Shown here: positions 7,917-17,112 of the stretch, in pieces
Position numbering within the stretch: the stretch's first letter is position 1
How the letters are laid out: every line of letters starts with the position of its first letter
Notes under the pieces: generated by a model
Seen by the model: the letters and a program-made list of their open reading frames with translations, nothing else
Told to the model about the DNA's origin: nothing
Databases searched by the model: none
Assembly: GCF_004168035.1 (NCBI RefSeq)
Contig: NZ_SDPU01000018.1
Location: forward strand, 118,367-182,366
Direction: 5' to 3'
Length of the DNA: 64,000 nucleotides
DNA from: Nocardioides iriomotensis
GTDB lineage: Bacteria > Actinomycetota > Actinomycetes > Propionibacteriales > Nocardioidaceae
Made by a program: the position numbers and the translations under genes

Positions 7917-9110
7917 CTACCAGGTGCGCACCCAGAGGCAGTGCTCCGAGTCGCGGAGCCGCTCGATCGCCTCCGAGGAGAGGGGTTGGGTCGCGTCGGA
8001 CACGACGTAGCCCAGGTGGTCCTTGGTGGAGAGGTGCTGGTCGACGACGTTGTCGCCCGCGGCGGCGAAGACGGCGTTGAGGTGGGCAAGCACCCCCGGA
8101 ACGTTGTGGTGGAGGAGGCCGAGCCGGTGGCCGGCGTCCAGCGGCGGCGTAAGGACCGCCGGGAGGTTCACCGACAACGCCGTGCTGCCCTCCAGGGCGA
8201 AGCCGGCGAGCTTCTGCGCCACGAACTGACCGATCTCCTCCTGGGCCTCCTGGGTGGAGCCTCCGATGTGGGGCGTCAGGATGACGTTGTCGAGGCCACG
8301 CAGGACGGACTCGAAGGAGTCGCCCTGGGCCTTCGGCTCGACGGGGAAGACGTCGACCGCCGCGCCGGCGATGTGCCCGGACACGACGTGGTCGCGCAGC
8401 GAGTCGTAGTCCACGACCATGCCGCGTGAGGCGTTGAGGAACAGGGCGCCCTGCTTCATCGCCGCGAACTCGTCCGCGCCGAACAGCCCGGCGTTGCCCG
8501 GTCGCCCGTCGACGTGCAGGCTGACCACGTCCGCGACGCCGAGGAGCTCCGCGAGCGACGTCATGCGGCGAGCGTTGCCGTGGGCCGGCCGGTCCGCCTT
8601 GTCGTAGAAGACCACGCGCATCCCCAGCGCCTCGGCGACGTTCGACAGCTGGGTGCCGATGTTGCCGTAGCCAACGATCCCCAGGGTGCGGCCACGCACC
8701 TCGTGACTTCCCCGGGCAGACTTGTCCCACACGCCGTCGTGCATCCGTTGGGTCTTCTCGGGAAGTCGTCGGGTGAGCGCGATGATCTCGCCGATCACGA
8801 GCTCGACCACGCTACGCGTGTTCGAGTAGGGAGCGTTGAAGACGCCCACGCCCTTCTCGGCCGCCGCGGCGAGGTCGACCTGGTTGGTGCCGATGCAGAA
8901 GCAGCCGACGGCCTCCAGGAGCGGAGCGGAGTCCAGCACGCGCTCGGTGACCTTGGTGTTGGACCGGATGCCCAGCAGGTTGACGTCGGAGAGGGACTCG
9001 ACCAGCTCTGCTTCGGACATGGCGCCCGGGTGGGTCACCACCTGGTACCCGCGGTCTTCCAGCACCTCCACGGCGGCCGCATGGATGTTTTCGAGGACGA
9101 GAGCCTTCAT
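7917..9110 (-). CDS. serA: Phosphoglycerate dehydrogenase (SerA), first step of serine biosynthesis
   Basis: D-isomer-specific 2-hydroxyacid dehydrogenase of 397 residues, close to the E. coli type length. The N-terminal substrate domain has NLLGIRSNTKV. The NAD-binding motif is GIVGYGNIGTQ, with catalytic Arg in LFLNASRGMVVD, Glu in VFPVEPKA and His in TPHIGGSTQEAQ. The C-terminus (about residues 325-397) looks like an ACT domain for serine feedback, with HHNVPGVLAHLNAVFA. The ATG at 9110 fits the family's MKALVLENI opening. The gene is monocistronic and divergent from the STAS gene. It oxidises 3-phosphoglycerate to 3-phosphohydroxypyruvate in the cytosol. Confidence 0.9.
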   Translation of the reverse strand: MKALVLENIHAAAVEVLEDRGYQVVTHPGAMSEAELVESLSDVNLLGIRSNTKVTERVLDSAPLLEAVGCFCIGTNQVDLAAAAEKGVGVFNAPYSNTRSVVELVIGEIIALTRRLPEKTQRMHDGVWDKSARGSHEVRGRTLGIVGYGNIGTQLSNVAEALGMRVVFYDKADRPAHGNARRMTSLAELLGVADVVSLHVDGRPGNAGLFGADEFAAMKQGALFLNASRGMVVDYDSLRDHVVSGHIAGAAVDVFPVEPKAQGDSFESVLRGLDNVILTPHIGGSTQEAQEEIGQFVAQKLAGFALEGSTALSVNLPAVLTPPLDAGHRLGLLHHNVPGVLAHLNAVFAAAGDNVVDQHLSTKDHLGYVVSDATQPLSSEAIERLRDSEHCLWVRTW

Positions 9111-9378
9111 GGCCACCACCGTAGGGGGACCGAGGAGGCCCTCCGGACGGGCGGTACCGGCGTGGAACGGCAGGACGAAGCGCGAGCTGCCCGCCGTGAC
9201 CGACCACCACCCGACCGGGTCACGCGAGCCGCACGTGACCGGGTCGTGTGTGCCGGGTGACTCGCGCACGAGTTACGTAGGGATCTCCGTAGTCGTGCGG
9301 AGGCCGCATCGTCGCGGGTGCGCCACGATCGAGATCGACGGGGCAGCCCGATGCGCAGTTCCTGGGAGGGACACAGCG

Positions 9379-9735
9379 ATGCACCAGCCGTTACAGCGAT
9401 CCGACCTCCTGCAGATCCTGCTGGTCCCGAGTCCTCCGTGCCTGCGCCTGTACCTCCGGGGGGAGCTGGACCTGTGCAGCGCAGTGGAGATGCCCTGTGA
9501 CAGCTGGTCGTCGCGGCCAGATCTGACCAAGGTCCTGGTCGATCTGCGTGAGCTCACGTTCTGTGACGCCGCCGGCCTCAACGCGCTGCTGACCTTCGGC
9601 AGGATCCACGAGGCGCAGGGCCGGTCGGTCGCCGTCGTCCGAGCCACCCCGTTCCTGCGGCGGATGATGCGTCTCTGCGGGATCACGGACAGGCTGTCGA
9701 CGGCGGCTCCAGCCAGCAGGTCCGCGCTGGTCTGA
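9379..9735 (+). CDS. STAS-domain protein (anti-sigma factor antagonist-like) without the usual phospho-serine
   Basis: Single STAS domain of 118 residues (LRLYLRGELDLCSAVEM, then KVLVDLRELTFCDAAGLNAL). In SpoIIAA/RsbV-type antagonists the loop reads D-S-S/T-G, where the second Ser/Thr is phosphorylated by the anti-sigma kinase. Here it reads D-A-A-G, so that regulation is probably absent. ATG 9379 has GGGAGGG just upstream. No kinase or anti-sigma gene is adjacent, so the partner is unknown. It could be a constitutively active antagonist or a protein-interaction module. Confidence 0.8.
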   Translation: MHQPLQRSDLLQILLVPSPPCLRLYLRGELDLCSAVEMPCDSWSSRPDLTKVLVDLRELTFCDAAGLNALLTFGRIHEAQGRSVAVVRATPFLRRMMRLCGITDRLSTAAPASRSALV

Positions 9736-9775
9736 CCATCACGCGGTCGGTCGCACCGCGGGTGGCGGACCAGGA

Positions 9776-12070
9776 TCAGCGCTCCCTGACCTGCCGATCC
9801 ACCATCCACGCGGCCACCTGGGTGCGCGATCCGAAGCCGAGCTTGCGCAGGATGTTCTCCACGTGGGTCTCCACGGTGCGCTGGGAGATCCCGAGCTGCT
9901 CGGCGATCTCACGGTTGGGGAGCCCGGCACCCACGACGCGGGCGACCTCGAGCTCCCGTCGCGTCAGGGTGACCTGTTCCTCCGGCGCCTCCGCGGCCGG
10001 GGTCTCCAGCGCGTAGGCGAGCACCTCCTCGTCGGACAGCGCGGCACCTCGGCGGAACGCCGCACGGAAGCCAGGGTCGCTCCGGTCGATCCTGCCCAGC
10101 TTCTCGGCTCGCCGCCGGGTCGCCGACAGGCAGGACACCGCGTCAGGGTCCACTCCGAGGTGCCGCCACAGGGCCTGTGCGGCGCCGAGCAAGGTCCCGG
10201 CGCGCTCGGTCCGCCGCTCGGCGGGGGCCGCCCACGCCAGCGCCTCGAGGATGTAGGCGACGGCCAGGCGGTCACCGAGGTCCGCCTTCATCGCGAGCGC
10301 CCGGTGCTCGAGCTCGGCGGCCTCGCCCGGGTTGCCGAGCAGCAGGGACAGCGTGCCCAGCGCCGCCAACGCGTAGGAGCGCAGGTGGACCTCTCCGGCA
10401 GGTTCGGTCAGGTCGACACATCCCTGCAGCGTGGTACGCGCGCCGTCGAGGTCGCCGGCGAGGCCGCGGCACAGTGCCAGGACCAGGAGTGCCGAGGACT
10501 CCAACGGCCGGTCGTCCGCGGCTCTCGCGACGGTCACGGCCGCTTCGGCCGACGTGTGCGCCTCGGCGGGACTGCCGCGCCAGAGGGTCTCGATGGCGCG
10601 CGCGAGGAGCACGTGGGCGCGGACCGGGTCGTCGTCGGCGTCCCCGGCCAGCAGCGCCTCGGCCTCGTCCAGCATCGACCGGCCGGTCGCCGCGTCCCCC
10701 TCCACCGTCGCGATCCAGCCCGCCATCGCGAGGGCGCGAGCACGGATGCTCGCCTCCGCCGCGGCGACCGACAACGCGCGCGCCAGCCAGTGCCGGGCCT
10801 CGCCCAGCCGCCCGGTCGCCGTCCAGTACGGCTCCAGAGCGGTCACCACCTCCAGGGCCTGCACCGCGTGCCGGGGATCGCCGACCGCGTGCTGGAGTGC
10901 CTCGCGCAGGTTGCCGTGCTCGCGCCGCAGGGTGCGGTACCAGCCGGGCTGCTCCGCGCCGGCCTGGTCCGCGCCGGTTGCGGCTCGGACCAGGTCGGCG
11001 TACCACGCAAGATGCCGATCCCTGCCGATCTCCCGATGTTCGGTGGTCAGCTGTTCGGCGGCGTACTCCCGCAGTGGCTCCGACAGGCGAAAGCGCACGT
11101 ACGACGCCCCGTCGTCCTCGCGGGTGAGCACGGACTTCTCGAGAAGTCCGTCCACGAGGTCGAGCACGTCCCCACCGTCGATGCCCTCGCCCGCGCACAC
11201 CGCCTCGGCGGCCTCCAGGGGGAATCCTCCGGTGAAGACGGACAGCCGGGCCCACAGCGTCCGCTCGTCCGGGGTGCACAGGTCGCTGCTCGCCTCGAGC
11301 GAGGCGCGCAGGGATCGCTGGCGGGCCGGCGCGTCTCGCGCTCCCTTGGTGAGCAGTCGCTGACGGTCGCTGAGTCGGTCGAGAATGCCCTGGGGTGACA
11401 GCACCGGGACGCGGGCCGCCGCCAGCTCGACGGCGAGTGGCACCCGCTCGAGCGCCTCGCAGAGCCCTCCGATGGCAGCGGCGTTGTCCTCGGTGAGCCG
11501 GAACGACGGCAGCGCGGCCGCCGCCCGGGCGGCGAAGAGCGCCTGCGCCTCGTCGGCCGCCAGCGGCCCGACCTGCACGACGACCTCACCGGTCACGCCG
11601 AGTGCCCGCCGGGAGGTGGCCAGCACCCGGAGCCGAGGTGCCTCGGTGAGCAGGGCCGAGACCAGTTCCACCGCCGCCTCGAGCATCGTCTCGCAACCCT
11701 CGAGCACCAGGAGACCCACACGGTCGGCGACCGCCGCGGCGACGTCACCGGCGCCCGCGGAGCCGTACGCCAGGTGGACGCCCATCGCGCCCGCCACGGC
11801 GTGCCCCACGAGGTGGTGATCGACCAGATCGGCGAGGTCGACGGCCCACGAGTCCTCGCGGTGAGCCCGCTGGTAGTCGGCTGCGGCGGCGCGCGCCAGG
11901 GAGGTCTTGCCGATCCCACCCGGCCCCGAGAGCGTGACCAGCCGGGCCGACCCCAGCGTGCGTCGCAGGTCGGCGAGCTCCTGGCGGCGTCCCAGCAGAG
12001 CATCAGCCGGACGCGCCGCCACCGCGGCCGGCCACGAAGGGGACTTCGGTTGCTGCGTCGGTTGCCGCAT
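9776..12070 (-). CDS. Large ATPase-type LuxR regulator (paralogue 1)
   Basis: STAND-like regulator of 764 residues. An N-terminal NTPase domain carries Walker A SGPGGIGKTSLA near residue 50 and a Walker B-like LLVLEGCET in which the usual LDNCEH is altered. A winged-helix and TPR-like middle follows (about residues 330-680, with repeats such as SIRARALAMAGWIATVEGD). A C-terminal LuxR HTH ends the protein (TRRELEVARVVGAGLPNREI, then RTVETHVENILRKLG). It is a transcription factor probably switched by ATP and ligand binding. A paralogue with the same layout lies at 13162-15510, with a DUF5995 gene between the two, suggesting local duplication. Inducer and targets unknown. Confidence 0.87.
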   Translation of the reverse strand: MRQPTQQPKSPSWPAAVAARPADALLGRRQELADLRRTLGSARLVTLSGPGGIGKTSLARAAAADYQRAHREDSWAVDLADLVDHHLVGHAVAGAMGVHLAYGSAGAGDVAAAVADRVGLLVLEGCETMLEAAVELVSALLTEAPRLRVLATSRRALGVTGEVVVQVGPLAADEAQALFAARAAAALPSFRLTEDNAAAIGGLCEALERVPLAVELAAARVPVLSPQGILDRLSDRQRLLTKGARDAPARQRSLRASLEASSDLCTPDERTLWARLSVFTGGFPLEAAEAVCAGEGIDGGDVLDLVDGLLEKSVLTREDDGASYVRFRLSEPLREYAAEQLTTEHREIGRDRHLAWYADLVRAATGADQAGAEQPGWYRTLRREHGNLREALQHAVGDPRHAVQALEVVTALEPYWTATGRLGEARHWLARALSVAAAEASIRARALAMAGWIATVEGDAATGRSMLDEAEALLAGDADDDPVRAHVLLARAIETLWRGSPAEAHTSAEAAVTVARAADDRPLESSALLVLALCRGLAGDLDGARTTLQGCVDLTEPAGEVHLRSYALAALGTLSLLLGNPGEAAELEHRALAMKADLGDRLAVAYILEALAWAAPAERRTERAGTLLGAAQALWRHLGVDPDAVSCLSATRRRAEKLGRIDRSDPGFRAAFRRGAALSDEEVLAYALETPAAEAPEEQVTLTRRELEVARVVGAGLPNREIAEQLGISQRTVETHVENILRKLGFGSRTQVAAWMVDRQVRER

Positions 12071-12079
12071 GAGAGCCGG

Positions 12080-13063
12080 TTAGTAGCCGTACGGCTTCGC
12101 CGGACCGAAGTCGTACGACAGCGGCGGCGCGTCGTCCTGGTGCGCGGCGCACCACTGGTCCCGCGGAACCGACGACGAGAGAGGCGGCGCATACGACTCC
12201 GTGGCCAGCAACGTCTGCGCGGTCGAGACAGCCTCGGCCTCGATCGACGCGGCGACGACGGCACGCGCCCAGGGAGTCGGCGCCGACACGAGCGCCTCGG
12301 CGTTGCGCCAGGCGCCCTCGCGCCAGCCGGAGACGACCTGGAACATGGTGAGGTTGCCGAGTCCGAGCGGGTCGTTCGCGTCGTCGGCGGTGGCGTCGAA
12401 ACGGGCCGCGAACTCGGCCAGCAGCGGCTCGGTGGCGGTGTAGAGCCACTTCTCGACCGCGTCGAAGTCCGGCTTGCGCGACGACCCGTCCGGCGCGACG
12501 AGCCCGACCCCGGCGAGCACGAACGGCAGGTCGCGGTTGATGTGGGCGTTCATGCCCAGAAGCAGGCTCCCGGCAGCGGAGACCTGCTTGTCGCGCGAGG
12601 CGTCGAAGGCGATGCGCCACGCCTCGGGCACCGAGGCGCGGTCACCCGAGCGGTAGGCGTAGTAGGCGTCGGTGTAGTACTTCGCGAAGACGGCGTCCTG
12701 GTGGTTGGCGAACGGCACGTCCTCGTAGTAGCCGGGGATGTCCCGGCTCCACCGGTAGGTCTGTGTCATGCGCAGGTAGGCACGGGCGAAGATCGCGTCG
12801 TGCGAGCATCCCTCTGCGGTGGGGTCGGCGATCCGCGACAGCTCCTTCAGCGTCGCCTTGAGACAGGGGTCGCGACCGGCGACGCAGGCGTTCTCGCTGG
12901 TCGGCACGAACTCCTCGGTCCAGCCTGCGAGGTACGACGACCACGCCACGTTGGGCTGGGTGGACGCCGACGCGACCGGCCCGACCGCGACGAGCGCGAC
13001 CACCAGCACCCCCGTCAGGACTCCACCCGACCATCGGGCACGACGCACGAACTTGGCGGACAA
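12080..13063 (-). CDS. DUF5995-family secreted protein
   Basis: A protein of 327 residues with a signal peptide (MSAKFVRRARWSGGVLTGVL, then VVALVAVGPVASAS, cleavage near residue 34). The mature part has WTEEFVPTSENAC, CLKATLKELSRI, FARAYLRMTQTY and NAHINRDLPFVL, which resemble the DUF5995 family with its conserved HIN-DLP motif. Three Cys residues near the start of the mature part and a late Cys suggest disulfides. It sits between two ATPase-LuxR regulator genes, all on the minus strand, and has tandem and palindromic repeats just upstream. A plausible reading is that one regulator controls it. Function unknown. Confidence 0.75.
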   Translation of the reverse strand: MSAKFVRRARWSGGVLTGVLVVALVAVGPVASASTQPNVAWSSYLAGWTEEFVPTSENACVAGRDPCLKATLKELSRIADPTAEGCSHDAIFARAYLRMTQTYRWSRDIPGYYEDVPFANHQDAVFAKYYTDAYYAYRSGDRASVPEAWRIAFDASRDKQVSAAGSLLLGMNAHINRDLPFVLAGVGLVAPDGSSRKPDFDAVEKWLYTATEPLLAEFAARFDATADDANDPLGLGNLTMFQVVSGWREGAWRNAEALVSAPTPWARAVVAASIEAEAVSTAQTLLATESYAPPLSSSVPRDQWCAAHQDDAPPLSYDFGPAKPYGY

Positions 13064-13132
13064 CGTGACTCCCTCCCCAGGCAGCGCGATGCCTAGTGAT
13101 TGTGCCCACGAGGCACGCCGACGCCCCCACTG

Positions 13133-13164
13133 TCTAGCCCGATCGGTCTAGCCCGATCGGGCTA
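13133..13164. repeat. Two 14-bp direct repeats merging into a 16-bp palindrome upstream of the DUF5995 gene
   Basis: TCTAGCCCGATCGG occurs twice back to back (13133-13146 and 13147-13160). The second copy extends into the perfect palindrome TAGCCCGATCGGGCTA (13149-13164), which overlaps the stop codon of the downstream-numbered LuxR gene. It lies about 70-100 bp before the DUF5995 start on the minus strand, a fitting position for an operator. An alternative is a minimal terminator for the LuxR gene. Confidence 0.55.
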
Positions 13165-15510
13165 CGCGTGGCGCTGCGCGGACACCCACGCGGCCACCTG
13201 CTCCCGCGAGGTGAGGCTGAGCTTGTCGAGGATCCTGGAGACGTGGCCCTCGGCGGTGCGCTGGGCCACGACCAGCCGCTCGGCGATCTCCCGGTTGGTC
13301 AGGCCCTCCGCCACGAGCACGGCGATCTCGCTCTCCCGCCGCGTCAGGCGGACCCCGTCACCGGGCGCGTTCGCGGTGCCGGTCAGCGGCGTACGGCGTC
13401 CGGCGGCGAGGGCGACCGCCTCGTCGAAGCGCAGCGCCGTCCCCTCCTCGAACGCCCTCACGAAGGCGGCCTCGCCCAGACTCTCGCGCGTCCGGGCCAT
13501 GCAACGGTCGTGGTCCTCGTGCAGGTGGCCGAAGAGGCTCGCCCCGATCGAGTCCAGGGCGGCCCGGACCGCGCCGAGGAGCTGCGCAGCCTCCGTGGAG
13601 CGGCCCGCCTCGGACTCCGCCCACGCGACCACCTCGACCGACATCGCCATGCCCATCCGGTCGCCGAAGGGCTCCTTGAGCCGGAGCACGTCGCGCGCGT
13701 AGGTTCGCGCCCGGGCCCCGTGCCCGAGCCGCCACTGCACCAGTGCCTCGACCCACCGCGCCAGGGCCGCGCACCAGCGCTCGGAGACGGCCTCGCTGAG
13801 CGCGATGCACTCCTCGGCGTAGGCCATCGCGCGGTCCGGGTCGTTCAGCGCGGCGTACGCCGTCGCGAGCTGGACGAGCGCGAGCGGCACCCCGAAGGGG
13901 TCGGTGCCCGCTCTGTGCAGCGCCAGGGCCTCCTCCAGCAGTGGAGGGGCCGCGGCGAGCTCGCCCCAGAAGACCGAGGCCAGTGCCAACCCGTGCAGGG
14001 CGTGCGCACGCCACGTGGTGTCCCCGGCTGCCGTCGCCGCCGCGAGCGCCTCTTCGAGCAGCGGCCTGCCGACCTCGATCTGCCCCTGGAGGACCGCCAA
14101 CCGGCCGGCGACCACGAGGCCCGCGGCGCGCGCGCCCCGCTCCTCGACCGACGCGTCCGTGCTCGAGGGCGGCAGCTGGCCGAGCAGCCGCTCCACCCAC
14201 GCCCTGCCCTCACCGAAGAGCCCGGCCATGACCCAGTAGTGCTGCAGCACCGAGACCATCCGCAGGCCCTCGACCGCGTCGGTGGGGTTCCGCCCAGGGG
14301 GTTCGAGTGCCGCGCGCAGGTTGTCGTGGTCGGCGCGCAGCCGGGCGAACCAGTCGACCTGGGACGGGCCGAACACCTCCCTGGCGGCGATCGCGGCCTG
14401 CCCCGCGTACCACCGGCGGTGTCGCGCGGCGTACCGCTCCTTGTCCCCGGACGCGACCAGGCGCGCCTCTCCGTACTCCTGCAACGACTCCAGCATGTGG
14501 AAGCGGGCCACCCCGCCGATCTCGACCAGCTCGCGCACGAGCACCGACTTGGCCACGAGTCCGTCGACGACGTCGGGAAGTACCGCGTCCGGAAGGTCGT
14601 CGTCGCAGGCGACGGCCTCGAGGGCGGCGAGGTCGAACCCGCCGCTGAAGACCGACGCGCGGGCCCACGCCAGCCGCTCCTGCGGCTCGAGGAGGTCGTG
14701 GCTCCAGTCGAGGAGTGCCTGGAGGGTCTGCTGCCGGGGCAGCGCCGCCCGGTCCCCGCGGCTGAGCAGGGCGAACCGGTTGCTGAGCCGGTCGAGAATC
14801 TGCTCCACGGTCAGCGACCGCACCCGCACCGAGGCCAGCTCGATCGCGAGCGGCATCCCGTCGAGCCGGCGGACGAGCTCGGCCAGCGCGTCCTGGTTGT
14901 CCGCCGTGACGCGGAACGAGGACCAGCTCGCGCCGGCCCGGTCGACGAAGAGGCGGACCGCGTCGTAGCGCATCACCGCCTGCGGGGAGCCGGCGCGTTG
15001 TCCCGGGCCCGGCATGGGCAGCGGTGGGACGGTGAGCACGAGCTCGGCGGGCAGCGCCAGGGCCTGCCGGCTGGTCGCCAGGACCCGGACGCCCGGGCAG
15101 CCGGACAGCAGCTCGGCCACGAGCGCCGCGGCGGCGTCCTGGACGTGCTCGCAGTTGTCCAGGACCAGCAACAGCTGCCGGTCGCGGAGGTGCGCGACGA
15201 GGCGTTCGGTCGGGCTGCCGCCCTGGGCGGATCGGAGTCCCAGCGCCGCGACCACGACCTCGGGCACCAGCTCGGGAACGTGAACGCTCGCCAGCTCCGC
15301 GAGCCGGGCGCCGTCGGCCATCCTGCGCTCCAGATCCGCCGCCGCGCGCAACGCCAACCGCGTCTTGCCGATCCCCCCGGGGCCGAGCAGCGTCACCAGC
15401 CGGTGCGTGGCCATGCCGGTGCGTACCGCGGCGAGCTCGTGCCTCCGCCCCACGAAGCTCGAGATCTCCGCGGGCAGGTTGCTCCGCCGTTCCGCCGGGC
15501 TGTGACCCAT
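13162..15510 (-). CDS. Large ATPase-type LuxR regulator (paralogue 2)
   Basis: Regulator of 782 residues with the same layout as the 9776-12070 gene. Walker A is LGPGGIGKTRLA near residue 45, and Walker B-like LLLVLDNCEHV is the canonical form for this family. TPR-like repeats span about residues 360-690, and the C-terminal LuxR HTH includes TRRESEIAVLVAEGLTNREI and RTAEGHVSRILDKL. ATG 15510 is chosen because homology begins at MGHSPAERRSNLPAEISSFV; the open frame further upstream looks non-coding. Its canonical Walker B contrasts with the changed one in the paralogue, so the two may differ in ATP turnover. Ligand unknown. Confidence 0.87.
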   Translation of the reverse strand: MGHSPAERRSNLPAEISSFVGRRHELAAVRTGMATHRLVTLLGPGGIGKTRLALRAAADLERRMADGARLAELASVHVPELVPEVVVAALGLRSAQGGSPTERLVAHLRDRQLLLVLDNCEHVQDAAAALVAELLSGCPGVRVLATSRQALALPAELVLTVPPLPMPGPGQRAGSPQAVMRYDAVRLFVDRAGASWSSFRVTADNQDALAELVRRLDGMPLAIELASVRVRSLTVEQILDRLSNRFALLSRGDRAALPRQQTLQALLDWSHDLLEPQERLAWARASVFSGGFDLAALEAVACDDDLPDAVLPDVVDGLVAKSVLVRELVEIGGVARFHMLESLQEYGEARLVASGDKERYAARHRRWYAGQAAIAAREVFGPSQVDWFARLRADHDNLRAALEPPGRNPTDAVEGLRMVSVLQHYWVMAGLFGEGRAWVERLLGQLPPSSTDASVEERGARAAGLVVAGRLAVLQGQIEVGRPLLEEALAAATAAGDTTWRAHALHGLALASVFWGELAAAPPLLEEALALHRAGTDPFGVPLALVQLATAYAALNDPDRAMAYAEECIALSEAVSERWCAALARWVEALVQWRLGHGARARTYARDVLRLKEPFGDRMGMAMSVEVVAWAESEAGRSTEAAQLLGAVRAALDSIGASLFGHLHEDHDRCMARTRESLGEAAFVRAFEEGTALRFDEAVALAAGRRTPLTGTANAPGDGVRLTRRESEIAVLVAEGLTNREIAERLVVAQRTAEGHVSRILDKLSLTSREQVAAWVSAQRHA

Positions 15511-15833
15511 CGCAGGGGCAACCCTAGCCGCGCTGCGACGGCCGCGTCGCCGCACACGTAACGCATCGGATCTGCTGGCGGCAGGGGAGACCCTGGCGCC
15601 CGGTGACCGGGCAATCCTGGCTCGTGGACTGGCACGCCGAACACGGCACCTCGACACCGCAGGACGATGGCAAACGTTGCTCATGCCCGCAGGCGTCGTC
15701 GCCGTCTCCGGGCACGAGCGAACGAGCCGGCGGCGGCGCGGGTGGCCATGGAGTGTGGTGCCCCGGGGGCGCACCGTCGGAGGTGCCGCGTGTCACCGGC
15801 GTGACCCAGACGCGATTCTCGCGTTGAACGGGC
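15511..15833. other. Gene-free gap between the LuxR regulator and the GDSL hydrolase
   Basis: This 323-bp divergent gap separates a minus-strand and a plus-strand gene, so it should hold both promoters. I see no convincing ORF, RNA gene or long inverted repeat. Short open frames here lack ribosome sites and family features. Confidence 0.6.
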
Positions 15834-16787
15834 ATGCGCCCCAGAAACCTCCTGACGGTCGCCCTGGCCGTGGCCATGCTTGCCGTGCCCTTCCTCGTCG
15901 TGTCGAACGCAACGGCCGCCCGCGCAGACGGCGTCTACGACGAGTACGTCGCTCTGGGTGACTCCTGGTCAGCCGACGTGGTGATTGCTGACGCGAACGG
16001 CGCGCCGGACACGACCCACGCACCGATCGGCTGCGGGCAGTCGCACACCAACTACCCCAAGCTGCTGGCCCAGGAGCTCGGGATCTCGAACTTCCGGGAC
16101 GCCACGTGCGGTGGAGCCGAGACCGACGACTTCTACGCTCCACAAAGTGTCGACCCGGGTGGCACGAATCCGGCGCAATTCGACCGCCTGAGTCCCACCA
16201 CCGACCTGGTCACGGTCGGTATCGGCGGCAACGACGCGGGGATCGCCGGCGCGGCGATGGACTGTCTCGGTCTGCTCCCTGACGACGAGACGGTGCCTCC
16301 TGGGACTGCGCCCGAGCCGGTGCCGACCGGAGGCTGCAAGGACAGGTACGCGCCGGACGGTGGTGAGGACCAGCTCGCCCGGCAGATCCTCGAGGCCGAG
16401 CCGAAGGTGGTGGCGGCGCTCCAGGAGGTCCACCGGCGCAGCCCGGACGCGCGTGTGCTGATCATCGACTACTTCGCGGCGGTGCCCGAGCACGCCTGCT
16501 ACCCGACGGTGCCGATCAGCGAGGAGGACATGGTCTACCTGCACGCCACCATGCTGCGTCTCAACGCGATGGTCCAGCGGGCGGCAGCCGCCGGGGGTGC
16601 GGAGTTCGTCGACTCCTATCACCCCACGATCGGCCACGACATCTGCCAGCCGCCGAATGTGCGGTACGCCGAGGTCTTCGGTCCCTCTGTGAACGGACCG
16701 GCCGTGGGGGTGCCCGCGCATCCCAATTCAGCCGGCGCGGCAGCCCAGTTCCGGGCGGTGCTCGCCCAGTTCTACGCCGGAGCCTGA
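15834..16787 (+). CDS. Secreted SGNH/GDSL-type lipase or esterase
   Basis: A protein of 317 residues with a signal peptide (LLTVALAVAMLAVPFLVV, cleavage near ARA-DG at about residue 33). The SGNH blocks are present: nucleophile Ser in YVALGDSWSA, Asn in VGIGGNDAG, and the C-terminal His in PAHPNSAGAAAQ. Paired cysteines in the mature part suit an exported actinobacterial esterase of the Streptomyces scabies/Rv0518 type. It probably hydrolyses lipid or carbohydrate esters outside the cell. It stands alone on the plus strand. Substrate is not predictable. Confidence 0.88.
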   Translation: MRPRNLLTVALAVAMLAVPFLVVSNATAARADGVYDEYVALGDSWSADVVIADANGAPDTTHAPIGCGQSHTNYPKLLAQELGISNFRDATCGGAETDDFYAPQSVDPGGTNPAQFDRLSPTTDLVTVGIGGNDAGIAGAAMDCLGLLPDDETVPPGTAPEPVPTGGCKDRYAPDGGEDQLARQILEAEPKVVAALQEVHRRSPDARVLIIDYFAAVPEHACYPTVPISEEDMVYLHATMLRLNAMVQRAAAAGGAEFVDSYHPTIGHDICQPPNVRYAEVFGPSVNGPAVGVPAHPNSAGAAAQFRAVLAQFYAGA

Positions 16788-17112
16788 ACAAGAGGACTGA
16801 TCCAACCCCCGCAAGCGCATCCGTTTCACGGGACGCCTGGACCAGGAGACGCAGGCGGCGGAAAGCCGCGAGGAACGCAGCCCGTGGTCATGCGACTGGT
16901 TCGTTCGGTTTCGCCGATGCCCTGGATACGCAGCCGATGCCCTAGAGTGGGACCTGTTGAAGGGATGGCTCTGCAAGCCGTCCTTGCCGCGCAAGGATGT
17001 CGCGGCTTGTATCTCGTACCCCTGATCTTCGGTTCGCTGGACATCAGCACAGGTGGATGTCTTCAGCGGCTTGAGGGCACAGCGTCCTCACGCACGAACA
17101 AGGGAAAAGATC
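16788..17112. other. Leader region of cspA without a protein gene
   Basis: This 325-bp gap probably holds a long 5' leader for cspA, as is common for cold-shock genes. CTAGAGT at 16942-16948 could be a -10 element, although no matching -35 is obvious. Self-complementary stretches around 16968-17010 (GCTCTGCAAGCCGTCC, then CGCGGCTTG) could fold in the leader. One divergent copy of the dispersed motif lies at 16855-16870. Confidence 0.4.
16855..16870 (+). repeat. Dispersed intergenic motif, divergent copy
   Basis: GCGGCGGAAAGCCGCG matches the consensus GCGGCGGAAWGACGCG at 15 of 16 bases. This copy is also a short hairpin in itself (CGCGGCT-type pairing), so it could have an independent origin. 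Confidence 0.4.
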
